A stretch of DNA of 64,000 nt, from the NCBI RefSeq assembly GCF_018135625.1, contig NZ_CP073078.1, positions 4,434,501 through 4,498,500 on the forward strand. The letters run 5' to 3'. Origin of the DNA: Phenylobacterium montanum. GTDB taxonomy: Bacteria; Pseudomonadota; Alphaproteobacteria; Caulobacterales; Caulobacteraceae. How positions within the stretch are numbered: the stretch's first letter is position 1; the number at the start of each line of letters is the position of its first letter. The notes beneath the pieces were generated by a model. The model made no database searches, was not told where the DNA came from, and was given only the letters and a program-made list of their open reading frames with translations. Of the stretch, positions 25,483 through 34,749 are shown in pieces. The translations under genes were made by a program, and so were the position numbers.

Positions 25483-26610
25483 TCAGGCGGCGTTCTTGGC
25501 GCGCAGGCGCTGGATCAGCTTGTCTTCCCACTGCGACAGCGGCCCGAGGTTCAGGGCCAACAGGTTCGAGCGGCGGTAGAACAGGTGGCAGTCGAAGGCC
25601 CAGGTGAAGCCCATGCCGCCGTGGACCTGGATGTTGTTCTTGGAACAGTGCTGGAAGGCCTGGGTGGCGCTGACCCGGGCGGTGGCCGCCGCCTCGGGCA
25701 ACTCGGCCGCTCCGGTGGAGAGCGCCCAGGCGCCGTAATAGGCGTTGGAGCGGGCCAGGGTGGCCGAGACGTACATGTCGGCCAGCATGTGCTTGACCGC
25801 CTGGAACGAGCCGATCGGCCGGCCGAAGGCCATCCGCTCGAGTGCGTAGTCGCGGGCCATCTCCAAGGCGCGGTCGGAGCCGCCGACCTGTTCGAAGGCG
25901 GTCAAAACCGCGGCGCGGTCATAGACGTGGGAGATGGTGGCCCAGCCTTCGCCCGCGGCGCCCAGCGGCTCGGCGGGGGCGTTCTGGAAGCTCAGCCTGG
26001 CGTGGCTGCGGGTGGGGTCGATGGTCTCCACCGCCTCGCGGGTCACGCCGGGGCCGTTCAGGTCGACGATGTAGAGTGAGATCCCCCGCTCGTCGGACCC
26101 TGGCGCGCTGCGGGCCGCGACGATGGCGAAGTCGGCGACGTCGCCGTCGGCCACCGGCAGCTTGGTTCCGGAGAGGCCGCCGCCGGAAACCTGGGCCTTG
26201 ATGTTGCGGGCGATGGCCGGGCCATTGCCCTCGGCCAGGGCGAAGCAGCCGATGGCCTCGCCCGAGGCCAGTTTCGGCAGCCAGGCGGCCTTCTGCGCCG
26301 GCGATCCCGCGGCCAGCAGGAATTCGGTGGCGAGGAAGACGGAGGAGGAGAAGGGCGTTGGCGCCAGGACCCGGCCCATCTCCTCGGCGATCACGCACAG
26401 CTCCAGATAGCCGGCGCCCAGGCCGCCATGCTCTTCGGGGATCGCCACGCCCAGAAAGCCCATCTCGGCGAGGCCCTTCCAGAGGTCGCGGTCGAAGGGC
26501 TGCGGACCCTCCAGCACGGCGCGCACGGCCTTGGGCGGGCACTTGGCCTCGAGGAAGCGGCGGGCCTCGGCCTGGAGCTGCTTCTGCTCGTCCGAGAATT
26601 CGAAATTCAT
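25483..26610 (-). CDS. acyl-CoA dehydrogenase (smaller subunit type)
   Basis: 375 residues starting MNFEFSDEQKQLQAEARRFL at ATG 26610; the frame stays open to 26754 without further family similarity. The fold is recognisable from PEEHGGLGAGYLELCVIAEE, ERMAFGRPIGSFQAVKHMLADM and the C-terminal VHGGMGFTWAFDCHLFYRRS. The usual EPxAGSD loop is replaced by ALAEGNGPAIARNIKAQVSG, so this subunit may bind FAD or substrate poorly alone. First gene of the group dehydrogenase, dehydrogenase, enoyl-CoA hydratase. Confidence 0.92.
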   Translation of the reverse strand: MNFEFSDEQKQLQAEARRFLEAKCPPKAVRAVLEGPQPFDRDLWKGLAEMGFLGVAIPEEHGGLGAGYLELCVIAEEMGRVLAPTPFSSSVFLATEFLLAAGSPAQKAAWLPKLASGEAIGCFALAEGNGPAIARNIKAQVSGGGLSGTKLPVADGDVADFAIVAARSAPGSDERGISLYIVDLNGPGVTREAVETIDPTRSHARLSFQNAPAEPLGAAGEGWATISHVYDRAAVLTAFEQVGGSDRALEMARDYALERMAFGRPIGSFQAVKHMLADMYVSATLARSNAYYGAWALSTGAAELPEAAATARVSATQAFQHCSKNNIQVHGGMGFTWAFDCHLFYRRSNLLALNLGPLSQWEDKLIQRLRAKNAA

Positions 26611-27261
26611 GGGCGTCCTCGCGGGGTTCTTGCTCTTGGATCGAGGGCTAGACCCTTGCCGCCGGGGAAGTCCAACCGGCTTTTCCCACCGTTCCGCCTC
26701 GCTTTCGGGCGAACCCGCAAAAGCTGCGCCCGATGGCGCCTCATTTCGCGGCAAGGGCGCCTTTCAACACGGCGCAAGCAGCCGGGCAGGGTGCGCCCCG
26801 GCGCCCGGGGTCTACACCTGACCGTCACGGGTCCCAGGTTCAGGGGTGGGCTGAAAACCCGTTTTGGGCAAGGCGAGCGCGCCAAATACCGGGATTCGTA
26901 TCAAGCATCAGTTATCGAGGATAAGTATGCGATCGACCGTGATCAATTTACACAGTTGAGCAAAAATTTTGGGCTGGGCGGCGCTTAAATGATTGTCAAT
27001 CGACATCTGGCGGCGCAACCATGGCCGTCAGCGTTGGGCGGGGGAAATCGCTCAATCGAACAGTGGGCCCAAGAGTCCACGTCCTGGGGTGTTCATGTAG
27101 AACTCCCGCAGTCAGTCTGCGGTCCGAGGTCAGGGAAGCATTGTCAACTGCGATACTGCGACGAAGCCCGACAGCCGGAGTCCGCGGCGATCAAGAGACG
27201 CGAAGAGAGCGAAACAAGCGTCCTCTACTAGTCTAACCATGTCAGCACAGGGGTTTGGGAC
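26611..27261. other. 651-base divergent intergenic region before the first TonB receptor
   Basis: Carries the promoters of the dehydrogenase group (leftward) and the TonB receptor (rightward). The right half, about 26885-27000, is clearly A+T-richer than the surroundings and contains small inverted repeats (TTATC-GAG-GATAA and GATTG-T-CAATC). Short open frames on the plus strand here look random. I looked for a cobalamin or TPP riboswitch core by eye and found none. Confidence 0.55.
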
Positions 27262-29913
27262 ATGAAATCAGCGTTGCTCAGCAGCAGCATCATCGCCTTG
27301 GCGACCGCCTTGGCCGCGCCGGCCTTGGCGCAGACCGCGCCGGCGCCCGCTGCGGGCGCAGACCAGGCGTCGGCGGAAGTCATCGTCACCGGCACGCGCC
27401 AGACCGGCGTCAAGGCCGTGGACAGCCCGGCGCCGATCCAGTTGGTCGGTTCCGCCGCCTTGAAGCGCGTCGGCCAGCCCGACCTGATGCAGGCCCTGTC
27501 CCAGAGCCTGCCCTCCTTCAACGCCCAGCAGTACGGCGCCGACACCGCCGCCTTGACCCTCTCGGCCGCCCTGCGCGGCCTGAACCCGAACCAGACCTTG
27601 GTGCTGGTCGACGGCAAGCGCCGCCACGGCACCGCCAACCTGCAGGTCGACGGCGGCAGCCCCTATCAGGGCGCGGCGACCACCGACCTGAGCTTCATTC
27701 CGGTGGACGCGATCGACCACGTCGAAGTGCTGCAGGACGGCGCCGCCGCCCAGTACGGCTCGGACGCCATCGCCGGGGTGGTGAACTTCATCCTGAAGAA
27801 GCAGGACCATGGGGGCATGGTCTCGGGCACCGCCGGTGAATATTACGAAGGGGACGGCGAAACCGCCGCCTGGTCGCTGAACAAGGGCCTCGCCATCGGC
27901 GACAAGGGCTTCTTCAACTTCACCGCCGAAGAAAAGGTGCACAGCTTCAGCCGCCAGGGCACCTATGACCGCCGCTTCAACAATCCGGACGGCAGCTTCA
28001 AGAACGCCGGCCCCCAACCGATCGACAACACCAACGTACCGTTGACGCCCGGCTATCCCAAGATGAACAACATCTATGGGGACCCCGAGTACCAGATCTA
28101 CAACGTCATGTATAACGCCGGCTACAACATCACGCCGGACATCCAGCTCTACAGCTTCGGCAGCTACGGTCACCGCACCGACTCCGGCTATGAGAACTAT
28201 CGCCGCCCCAGCCGGGTGAAAGGCTGCGCCGGCACCCCGGCCGCGCCGGGTGCGCTGGACCCGAACACGCCCGGAAAATGCCTAGATGGTTCAAATGTGA
28301 TCTATCCGTTCAAGTATGGTTTTAGCCCGCGCGAGAAGTTCCAGGAAGACGACTACTCGTTCACTGGCGGGATCAAGGGCACGACGCTCGGGTGGAACTG
28401 GGATGTCTCGTCGACCTACGGCAAGGACCACGACCTGGTCTACACGATCAATTCTGCCAACGCTGAGTTGTATGCCGACCTCCAGTCGATCAACCCGACG
28501 CCGATCGCGCCGCAGCGCAACTTCTTCGACGGCTCGTTTGACGCGACCGAGTGGACCAACAACATCGACGTCAGCCGCGACTTCAACCTTGGCCTCCTGG
28601 CCTCGCCGTTGAACGTCGCCCTCGGCGGCGAGACCCGGCGCAACACCTTCGCCATCGGAGCCGGCGAGTCCAGTTCCTACTACGGCGGTACCGGGGCCCA
28701 GTCTTTCTCGGGTTATTCCCCGCTCAATGCAGGCGGCCACGCGCGCACCAGCTATGCCGGCTATATCGACTTGGCCGCAGACGTGATCAAAGGCCTACAC
28801 GTTGACCTCGCCGGCCGCTACGAGCACTACAGCGACTTCGGCGACACCACGGTCGGCAAGGTCACGGCGCGTTACGACTTCAACGATATGATCGCCGTCC
28901 GCGGCACCATCAGCACCGGTTTCCGGGCGCCGACGCCGCAGGAAGAGTTCTACGAAGGCATCAACGTCTCGCCGTCGTTCATTCAGGGGCAGTTGCCGCC
29001 GAACTCGGCCGCGGCCGCGATCGCCGGCTTCCAGCCGCTGCAGCCGGAAACCTCGCATAACTACAGCTTCGGATTCGTGCTGCATCCGGTGCCGCGGATG
29101 CAGATCTCGGCGGACTTCTATGAGATCGACATCAAGAGCCGCATCGTCGGGAGCGCGGGTCTCCTGGGCTCCCAATTGGTCGCTTGTCCCAACCCAGATG
29201 CGCCGGTGTCCTGCACTGCGGGTTCATCCTATAATGTGATCGTGTCCCAGGCGATCGTGAACGCCCTGGCCTCGATCGGCGCCGTGGCCAACGGGGTCAG
29301 CTACACCAGCATCCAGCTGTTCACCAACGGCGCCGACACCCGCACCCGTGGGGCGGAAGTCACCGCGACCTATTCGTCGGACTTCGGCGACATGGGTCAC
29401 GTCGACTGGTCGGCGGGCTTCAACTACAACGAGACCACCCTGCGGCACATCGCGCCGCTGCCGGCGGTCGACTACAATGCCGACCCGCAGTTCGGCCAGA
29501 CCGCGCTGCTGCTGCCGACCGCGATCGACGCCCTGACCACGGCGACCCCCAAGTACAAGATCGTGCTGGCGGCCTACTGGACCAAGGGCCCGTGGGCGGT
29601 GAACCTGCGCGAGGATGTCTACGGCTCGGTGTCGCAGCGTGAAAGCTATAACGGCGCGGGCACCGGCGCCGGCCTGACCAACGTCAAGGAAGGCGCCCTC
29701 GGCATCACCGACCTGGACGTCTCCTACAAGGTGACCAGCAACCTGCGGATCAACATGGGCGCCAACAACCTGTTCGACCAGCGGCCGATCAGCGTGCCGA
29801 CGGTGGGCGGGCGTCCGGCCGACGGCAACAACGTGTTCGGCGAGCCGATCCAGTTCTCGCCGATCGGCATCAACGGCGGCTACTTCTACGGCCGGGTGAC
29901 CTACACCTTCTAA
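27262..29913 (+). CDS. TonB-dependent outer-membrane receptor
   Basis: 883-residue receptor with signal peptide (MKSALLSSSIIALATALAA, cut near ALA-QT). The plug begins at about residue 38 with AEVIVTGTRQTGVKAVDSPA and includes VLQDGAAAQYGSDAIAGVVN, the usual plug landmark. The barrel is rich in alternating aromatic strands and ends in GGYFYGRVTYTF, with a terminal Phe as needed for outer-membrane assembly. Substrate unknown: no siderophore- or B12-specific genes and no riboswitch are nearby. It is followed by a strong terminator and then a TPR-sulfotransferase gene on the same strand. Confidence 0.95.
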   Translation: MKSALLSSSIIALATALAAPALAQTAPAPAAGADQASAEVIVTGTRQTGVKAVDSPAPIQLVGSAALKRVGQPDLMQALSQSLPSFNAQQYGADTAALTLSAALRGLNPNQTLVLVDGKRRHGTANLQVDGGSPYQGAATTDLSFIPVDAIDHVEVLQDGAAAQYGSDAIAGVVNFILKKQDHGGMVSGTAGEYYEGDGETAAWSLNKGLAIGDKGFFNFTAEEKVHSFSRQGTYDRRFNNPDGSFKNAGPQPIDNTNVPLTPGYPKMNNIYGDPEYQIYNVMYNAGYNITPDIQLYSFGSYGHRTDSGYENYRRPSRVKGCAGTPAAPGALDPNTPGKCLDGSNVIYPFKYGFSPREKFQEDDYSFTGGIKGTTLGWNWDVSSTYGKDHDLVYTINSANAELYADLQSINPTPIAPQRNFFDGSFDATEWTNNIDVSRDFNLGLLASPLNVALGGETRRNTFAIGAGESSSYYGGTGAQSFSGYSPLNAGGHARTSYAGYIDLAADVIKGLHVDLAGRYEHYSDFGDTTVGKVTARYDFNDMIAVRGTISTGFRAPTPQEEFYEGINVSPSFIQGQLPPNSAAAAIAGFQPLQPETSHNYSFGFVLHPVPRMQISADFYEIDIKSRIVGSAGLLGSQLVACPNPDAPVSCTAGSSYNVIVSQAIVNALASIGAVANGVSYTSIQLFTNGADTRTRGAEVTATYSSDFGDMGHVDWSAGFNYNETTLRHIAPLPAVDYNADPQFGQTALLLPTAIDALTTATPKYKIVLAAYWTKGPWAVNLREDVYGSVSQRESYNGAGTGAGLTNVKEGALGITDLDVSYKVTSNLRINMGANNLFDQRPISVPTVGGRPADGNNVFGEPIQFSPIGINGGYFYGRVTYTF

Positions 29914-29937
29914 AGGTCGGGTCCGGAACTGAGCATG

Positions 29938-29967
29938 GCGGGCCGGAGGCGACTCCGGCCCGCTTTT
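29938..29967 (+). terminator. rho-independent terminator after the first TonB receptor
   Basis: Perfect 11-base stem GCGGGCCGGAG / CTCCGGCCCGC around the stable tetraloop GCGA, followed by TTTT. It starts 24 bases after the receptor stop and separates it transcriptionally, at least in part, from the sulfotransferase gene. Confidence 0.9.
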
Positions 29968-30018
29968 CTATGGGATCGGAGCACCCTACGATCCGCCCTA
30001 TGATCGGACCTTTGCAAC

Positions 30019-32094
30019 ATGGCTGACGCCCCGCCCGGCTCCCTCGCCGCCGCTGTCGACCAGGCGGCGCTGAGCCTGGCGCAGGACGCGCCCTCGGCCG
30101 AGCGGCAGGCTCGGGCGATCCTGGCCCGGGTCCCGAACGATCCTCGCGCGCTTCTGATCCTGGCCTCGGCGCGGCGGCGGCAGGGGGACGCCGGCGGCGC
30201 CCGGACGATCCTGGAGCCCCTGGCCAAGGCCTTTCCCCGGGCGGCCAACACCCATTACGAACTTGGCGCCAGCCTGGCGGACCTGGGCGATCCGGGAGCG
30301 AAGCCGGCCCTGCGTCATGCCGTGGGCCTCAATCCCGACCTGGCCGAGGCCTGGCGGACGCTTGGCGACCTCTTGTTCCGCGAGGGCGACCTGCGCGGAG
30401 CCGAGGCCGCCTTCGCCGAGCATTCCAGGGCTTCGGTGACCGATCCCGCCCTGAAGACAGCGGCGGCGGCGCTCTATGGCGGGCGCCTTTCAGAGGCCGA
30501 GGCGCTGCTGCGCCGCCATATCGCCGACCGGCCGAACGAGCTGGAGCCGTTGCGGCTGCTGGCCGAGACCTATCTGAGGCAAATGCGCCTGGCGGCGGCC
30601 GAGGGGCTGCTCGCGCGCTGCCTGGAGCTGGCCCCCGGCCACGACGGCATGCGCTTCAGCTACGCCAGCGCTTTGTTCCGCCAGCAGCGGGCGGCCGAGG
30701 CGATGCCGCACGTCGAGCGGCTGATGGCGCGCGACCCGAAGCACCCGGCCTATCGCAATCTCTATGCCGGCTGCCTGGGCCTGATCGGCGAGGACGAGCG
30801 GGTGATCGAGGTCACCGAGGCCCTGGCCCGGGACTATGCCGGCCAGCCGCATGTCTGGCTCAGCTACGGCCACGCGCTGCGCGCCGTGGGCCGCCAGGAC
30901 GAGGCGGTCGCGGCCTATCGCAAGGCCATCTCCATGGCCCCGGGGCTGGGCGACGCCTATTGGAGCCTGGCCAACCTGAAGGTGGCCTCGTTCGGGGCCG
31001 GCGACGAGGCGGCGATCGCTGCGCAGCTCGGGCGCGGCGACCTGGCCGCGGAGGATCGGCTGCACCTGCACTATGCGCTCGGCAAGGCGCTGGAGGACCG
31101 CAAGGACTTTGCCGGCTCGTTCGCGCACTACGCCCAGGGCGCGGCGATCCGCAAGGCCGAGGCGCCCTACGACGCGGCGGCGGTGACAGCCCTGGCGGAC
31201 CGGTCGCAGGCCGTGCTGACCGCTGGCTTCTTCGCCGCCCGGGCAGGCGGCGGGGCGCCGTCGCAGGCCCCGATCTTCATCGTCGGCCTGCCGCGCTCGG
31301 GCTCGACCCTGGTCGAGCAGATCCTGGCCAGCCACTCGGCGGTCGAGGGCACCATGGAGCTTCCTTACGTCGAGCACCTGGCCTTCGAGCTCGCCGGGGT
31401 CGGGCGGGCCGAGCCGGGGCGGCCCTATCCGGATTGCCTGGAGGCGCTGGCGCCGGCGCGCCTGGCCGAGCTCGGCGAGCGCTACCTGTCGCAGACCCTG
31501 GTCCACCGCAAGCTCGGCCGGCCGATGTTCGTCGACAAGATGCCGAACAATTTCCAGCACATCGGCCTGATCCAGCTGATGCTGCCGAACGCCAGGATCA
31601 TCGACGCGCGCCGCCATCCGCTGGGGACCTGTTTCTCCTGCTTCAAGCAGCACTTCGCCGAGGGCCAGACCTTCACCTACGACCTGACCGACCTCGGCCG
31701 CTACTACCGCGACTATGTGCGGCTGATGGACCACTTCGACCAGGTCCTGCCGGGGCGGGTGCATCGGGTGATCTACGAGGACATGGTCGAGAACACCGAG
31801 GCCGAGATCCGCCGGCTCCTGGACTATTGCGGCCTGGAATTCGAGGCGCCATGCCTGAGGTTCTGGGAGACCGACCGCTCGGTGCGCACGGTCAGCTCCG
31901 AACAGGTGCGCCGGCCGATCTATCGCGGGGGGCTGGACCAGTGGCGCGCGTACGAGCCGTGGCTGGGGCCGCTGAAGGCGGCGCTGGGGCCGGTGCTGGA
32001 GGATTGGCGAGGCCGCCCCAAAACGAAACCCGCCTCGGCTGAGCGAACAGCGGAGGTGAACCAGGTTCGCCAAGCGCCGTTGTCACAGGCATGA
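30019..32094 (+). CDS. TPR-repeat sulfotransferase (paralogue 1)
   Basis: 691 residues in two halves. Residues about 1-390 are degenerate TPR repeats (WRTLGDLLFREGDLRGAEAA, WLSYGHALRAVGRQDEAVAA and others). Residues about 418-690 are a PAPS-dependent sulfotransferase: the 5'-phosphosulfate loop IFIVGLPRSGSTLVEQIL (422-430) and the 3'-phosphate region IIDARRHPLGTCFSCFKQHF are intact. The arrangement resembles TPR-containing protein-tyrosine sulfotransferase-like enzymes, so a protein or peptide acceptor is plausible. No signal peptide is seen. It lies 105 bases after a TonB receptor and overlaps the lipocalin start by four bases. A close paralogue is at 49062-51104. Confidence 0.93.
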   Translation: MADAPPGSLAAAVDQAALSLAQDAPSAERQARAILARVPNDPRALLILASARRRQGDAGGARTILEPLAKAFPRAANTHYELGASLADLGDPGAKPALRHAVGLNPDLAEAWRTLGDLLFREGDLRGAEAAFAEHSRASVTDPALKTAAAALYGGRLSEAEALLRRHIADRPNELEPLRLLAETYLRQMRLAAAEGLLARCLELAPGHDGMRFSYASALFRQQRAAEAMPHVERLMARDPKHPAYRNLYAGCLGLIGEDERVIEVTEALARDYAGQPHVWLSYGHALRAVGRQDEAVAAYRKAISMAPGLGDAYWSLANLKVASFGAGDEAAIAAQLGRGDLAAEDRLHLHYALGKALEDRKDFAGSFAHYAQGAAIRKAEAPYDAAAVTALADRSQAVLTAGFFAARAGGGAPSQAPIFIVGLPRSGSTLVEQILASHSAVEGTMELPYVEHLAFELAGVGRAEPGRPYPDCLEALAPARLAELGERYLSQTLVHRKLGRPMFVDKMPNNFQHIGLIQLMLPNARIIDARRHPLGTCFSCFKQHFAEGQTFTYDLTDLGRYYRDYVRLMDHFDQVLPGRVHRVIYEDMVENTEAEIRRLLDYCGLEFEAPCLRFWETDRSVRTVSSEQVRRPIYRGGLDQWRAYEPWLGPLKAALGPVLEDWRGRPKTKPASAERTAEVNQVRQAPLSQA

Positions 32095-32648
32095 CCCTCC
32101 GCCGCCCCCTTGTCCCCCTCGCAGTGGTCGCCGTGACCGCCGTCGCATTGGGCGCATGCGCCGTTGCGACGCGCGGGCGCGTCGGCAACCGGTCTGTCCC
32201 CGAACCCGCCAAGACCGTCGATCTCAATCGCTACGTCGGGCTCTGGTATGAGATCGGCCGCTACGAGAACTGGTTTGAGCGCGGCTGCGAGGCTGTCACC
32301 GCCGAATATCGCGTCCGGGACAGCGGCGCCGTGCAGGTCATCAACCGCTGCCGCAGAGGCGACCCCAACGGCCCGACCAAGATCGCCGAGGGCCGGGCCA
32401 AGGTCGTGGCGGGCAGCGGGAACGCCAAGCTGAAGGTATCCTTCTTTGGTCCGTTCTATTTTGGCGACTACTGGGTTCTCGACCACGATCCCGACTATGC
32501 GTGGTCGATCGTGGGCGAACCGTCCGGCCGCTACCTCTGGCTCCTGAGCCGCACGGCCGAGCCGTCGGTGGAGACCCGCCAGATCATCGACGCGCGCGCT
32601 CGGGAGCTGGGTTACGACATGAGCCTGGTTCGGCCGACACAGCACTGA
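32091..32648 (+). CDS. blc: bacterial lipocalin (Blc-like) lipoprotein
   Basis: 185-residue outer-membrane lipoprotein with lipobox LGAC (Cys23). The lipocalin signature GLWYEIGR (50-57) follows VDLNRYV, then WFERGCEAVTAEY and the later DYWVLDHDPDYAWSIVGEPS, all matching Blc. Family role: binds lysophospholipids or other small hydrophobic ligands at the envelope. Its ATG overlaps the sulfotransferase stop (ATGA), so the two are made together, which is unusual for this family and may point to a shared envelope task. Confidence 0.93.
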   Translation: MTLRRPLVPLAVVAVTAVALGACAVATRGRVGNRSVPEPAKTVDLNRYVGLWYEIGRYENWFERGCEAVTAEYRVRDSGAVQVINRCRRGDPNGPTKIAEGRAKVVAGSGNAKLKVSFFGPFYFGDYWVLDHDPDYAWSIVGEPSGRYLWLLSRTAEPSVETRQIIDARARELGYDMSLVRPTQH

Positions 32649-32821
32649 TCGGTGGTGGCGACGGCCCCTGCTCCGTCCCGCCCTTCGCGGCCATGGCCGC
32701 TCGGGAGAAATCCAGCCGAGCGTCCGCCACCAAGGAATCTGCGGGCTTTTTGACGAGCTGCGACCAGCCAATTGAACGGCGAGTTTCGGCGCGGGACCAG
32801 GCGGCGGAGCGACTGAAAACG

Positions 32822-34423
32822 TCAGCGCGGAGTGACGGCTCGCTCGGTTTTGCGATCGGGTCGGCCTCTATGCACGCCGTAGTCGGCCAGCGCTCTTACA
32901 AGATCCGCCGGCACGACGGGCTTCAACACCAGTCCGTCGAATAGCCTCGCCCAATCCGCAGGCGCATCGCCGACAATGTCGGCCGTGAACCCAATAATCG
33001 GGGTGGAGGCGTTGGGCCCGGGCATCGCGCGTATGATCTTGGTCGCCATCGGACCGTCGATTTCGGGCATCCGTACATCCATCAGAATGATGTCGAAGCC
33101 ATCGGCCCGCGCGAGACTGACCGCTTCGGGGCCCCCGGCCGCCTCTGTCACGACCACGCCAAGCGGCTCGACTATGGAGCGCACCAGTTCCCGGTTCGCC
33201 AGCTCGTCGTCGACAACCAAGAGACGAAGTCCTCGAATGACATCCGGCTGGGGAACCGCTTCCTTCGCATCGCCGAACTCGATGGGCTCAAGCGCGACCG
33301 GTGCGGGAATCTCGACCCAGAAGCAGCTTCCTTCGCCCGGGGCGCTCATCACACCGACCTTGCCGTGCATCGCTTCCGCGAGACCTTTGCAGATCGCAAG
33401 GCCCAGGCCGGTGCCGCCAAAGCTTCGGTTGGTGGAGGCGTCCACCTGCGAAAAGCGCTTGAACAGGCGGTCCTGCCGATCTCTGGGAATGCCGGGGCCA
33501 GTGTCGATGATCTCGTAACGAAGACGCTGATCCTGGTTCCGGAACTCGCAGCGCACCTGGACGCCACCCCTTGCGGTGAACTTCACCGCGTTGCCGATGA
33601 GGTTCATCAGGATCTGGCGAACGCGGGTGTCGTCAGCGAGCACCCGCGCTGGTGCGCCGACCGCCTCGAACCGATGGGCGAGGCCCTTCTTCGCCATATC
33701 GAGTTCGAACATCTCCAGGGCGCGCAACCCGAGCGCAGCCGGATCGATGGGCCGCGGTTCGATCTCCACCTGGCCGGCCTCCAGTTTCGAAAAATCGAGC
33801 ACGTCATTGACGGTCGTAAGTAGCGCCGAGCTCGCCTGCTGAATTCGGCTTACGTACTTGGTCTGCATGTCCGAAAGGCCGCCCTGCTTGGCCAGCAGAT
33901 CGGCAAAGCCGATGATGGCGGTCAGCGGATTGCGCAGTTCGTGGCTGATGTTGGACAGGAACATGCTCTTCGCCGCGGCTGCGGCCTCGGCCTCGTCGCG
34001 GGCTTGGTTCAACGCAATGTTGGCTTCCTTCAGGCGCTCTTCGGCCTCCTTGAGCGGGCTGACATCGGTGACCATGGCATAAAATCCCAGCACCCGGCCG
34101 CGCCTGTCGATATCCGGTATGTACTGCGCCCAGGTATGGCCGACCTCGCCGGAGGTCTTGTACAAAGTCCGCTCAAAGCCTTGCCGCTGACCGGCCAGCG
34201 CGCCGCGGATGAAAGGCTCGTTCTTCGCAAACAGCTCTTGTCCCATCAGGTCCTGGATCGAGATGCCGATCATCTCGTCGGCTGAACGTCCAAACCACTC
34301 CAGGTACTTCTCATTGGCGAACCGGCATTTCAGCTCGCTGTCCCAGTAGGCGATCATCGCCGGGACGTGATTGATGACAGTGCGCGTCAAGCGCTCGACG
34401 GTTTTCTTCCTCATTGAGCCCAC
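32822..34423 (-). CDS. hybrid sensor histidine kinase (PAS - HisKA - HATPase - receiver)
   Basis: 533 residues with no membrane helices. PAS domain at about 12-125 (MIAYWDSELKCRFANEKYLE, WFGRSADEMIG), a short coiled coil, HisKA with His161 in FLSNISHELRNPLTAIIGF, and HATPase with N278 in LMNLIGNAVKF plus the G boxes DTGPGIP and FGGTGLGLAICKGL. The C-terminal receiver has Asp449 in IILMDVRMPEIDG and Lys501. A soluble PAS kinase suggests a cytoplasmic signal, perhaps redox or a small ligand; no haem- or flavin-ligating residue is obvious. An FNR/FixK-like site lies 160 bases upstream. Confidence 0.94.
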   Translation of the reverse strand: MGSMRKKTVERLTRTVINHVPAMIAYWDSELKCRFANEKYLEWFGRSADEMIGISIQDLMGQELFAKNEPFIRGALAGQRQGFERTLYKTSGEVGHTWAQYIPDIDRRGRVLGFYAMVTDVSPLKEAEERLKEANIALNQARDEAEAAAAAKSMFLSNISHELRNPLTAIIGFADLLAKQGGLSDMQTKYVSRIQQASSALLTTVNDVLDFSKLEAGQVEIEPRPIDPAALGLRALEMFELDMAKKGLAHRFEAVGAPARVLADDTRVRQILMNLIGNAVKFTARGGVQVRCEFRNQDQRLRYEIIDTGPGIPRDRQDRLFKRFSQVDASTNRSFGGTGLGLAICKGLAEAMHGKVGVMSAPGEGSCFWVEIPAPVALEPIEFGDAKEAVPQPDVIRGLRLLVVDDELANRELVRSIVEPLGVVVTEAAGGPEAVSLARADGFDIILMDVRMPEIDGPMATKIIRAMPGPNASTPIIGFTADIVGDAPADWARLFDGLVLKPVVPADLVRALADYGVHRGRPDRKTERAVTPR

Positions 34424-34749
34424 CGGAACCGCCTTTTTGGCTTGGTCGGGCCAAGACGCCGCTCAGCAAACCAGACCGTAACGGCGCGTCGGATCAAGCT
34501 AGAGGCAAGGTTGCTGCCCCACTACCGGGCGCCGCGACGGCTGGCGATGTTCACAGTCAGACGCGCGACCGCCGTCCTAGGCGTTGACGTATGTCAAGGT
34601 AGTTGAAGCCTCGGGAAGAAAGCGGGCCGGGCAGAGCTTTTGCGATTCAGCTCGGCCAGAAACTCCTCCGGATGGAGCGGGAGGGGCTCGCCGCGCACAC
34701 GGCTTCAGGCTTGACGAATCCCTGGAAGAATGTTCCTATTTGTCACATA
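34424..34749. other. 326-base divergent region between hybrid kinase and unknown gene
   Basis: Contains the promoters of both genes and the palindrome TTGACGTATGTCAA (34584-34597). A CATAAT hexamer abuts the ATG of the rightward gene. No gene is visible in this stretch; the reading frame from 34603 lacks a ribosome binding site and family-like sequence. Confidence 0.55.
34584..34597. promoter_or_regulatory. FNR/FixK-type anaerobox TTGA-N6-TCAA
   Basis: TTGACGTATGTCAA matches the TTGA-N6-TCAA core used by FNR and FixK in alphaproteobacteria, with the frequent inner C and G (TTGAC-N4-GTCAA). It lies 153 bases before the ATG of the unknown gene and 160 bases before the start of the PAS hybrid kinase, so it could serve either. 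No FNR/FixK gene is in the window. A chance match cannot be excluded. Confidence 0.45.

Noticed and set aside
26428-26988. 186-codon plus-strand frame over the dehydrogenase start
   Set aside because: Runs into the minus-strand dehydrogenase and the AT-richer gap; no start signal, composition unlike a gene.
26611-27261. Riboswitch (B12, TPP) upstream of the first TonB receptor
   Set aside because: Neither the B12 box nor the TPP core could be found by eye; only small hairpins are present.
32649-32821. Possible small gene between lipocalin and hybrid kinase
   Set aside because: Convergent gap of 173 bases; open frames here start inside the neighbouring genes and have no binding site.
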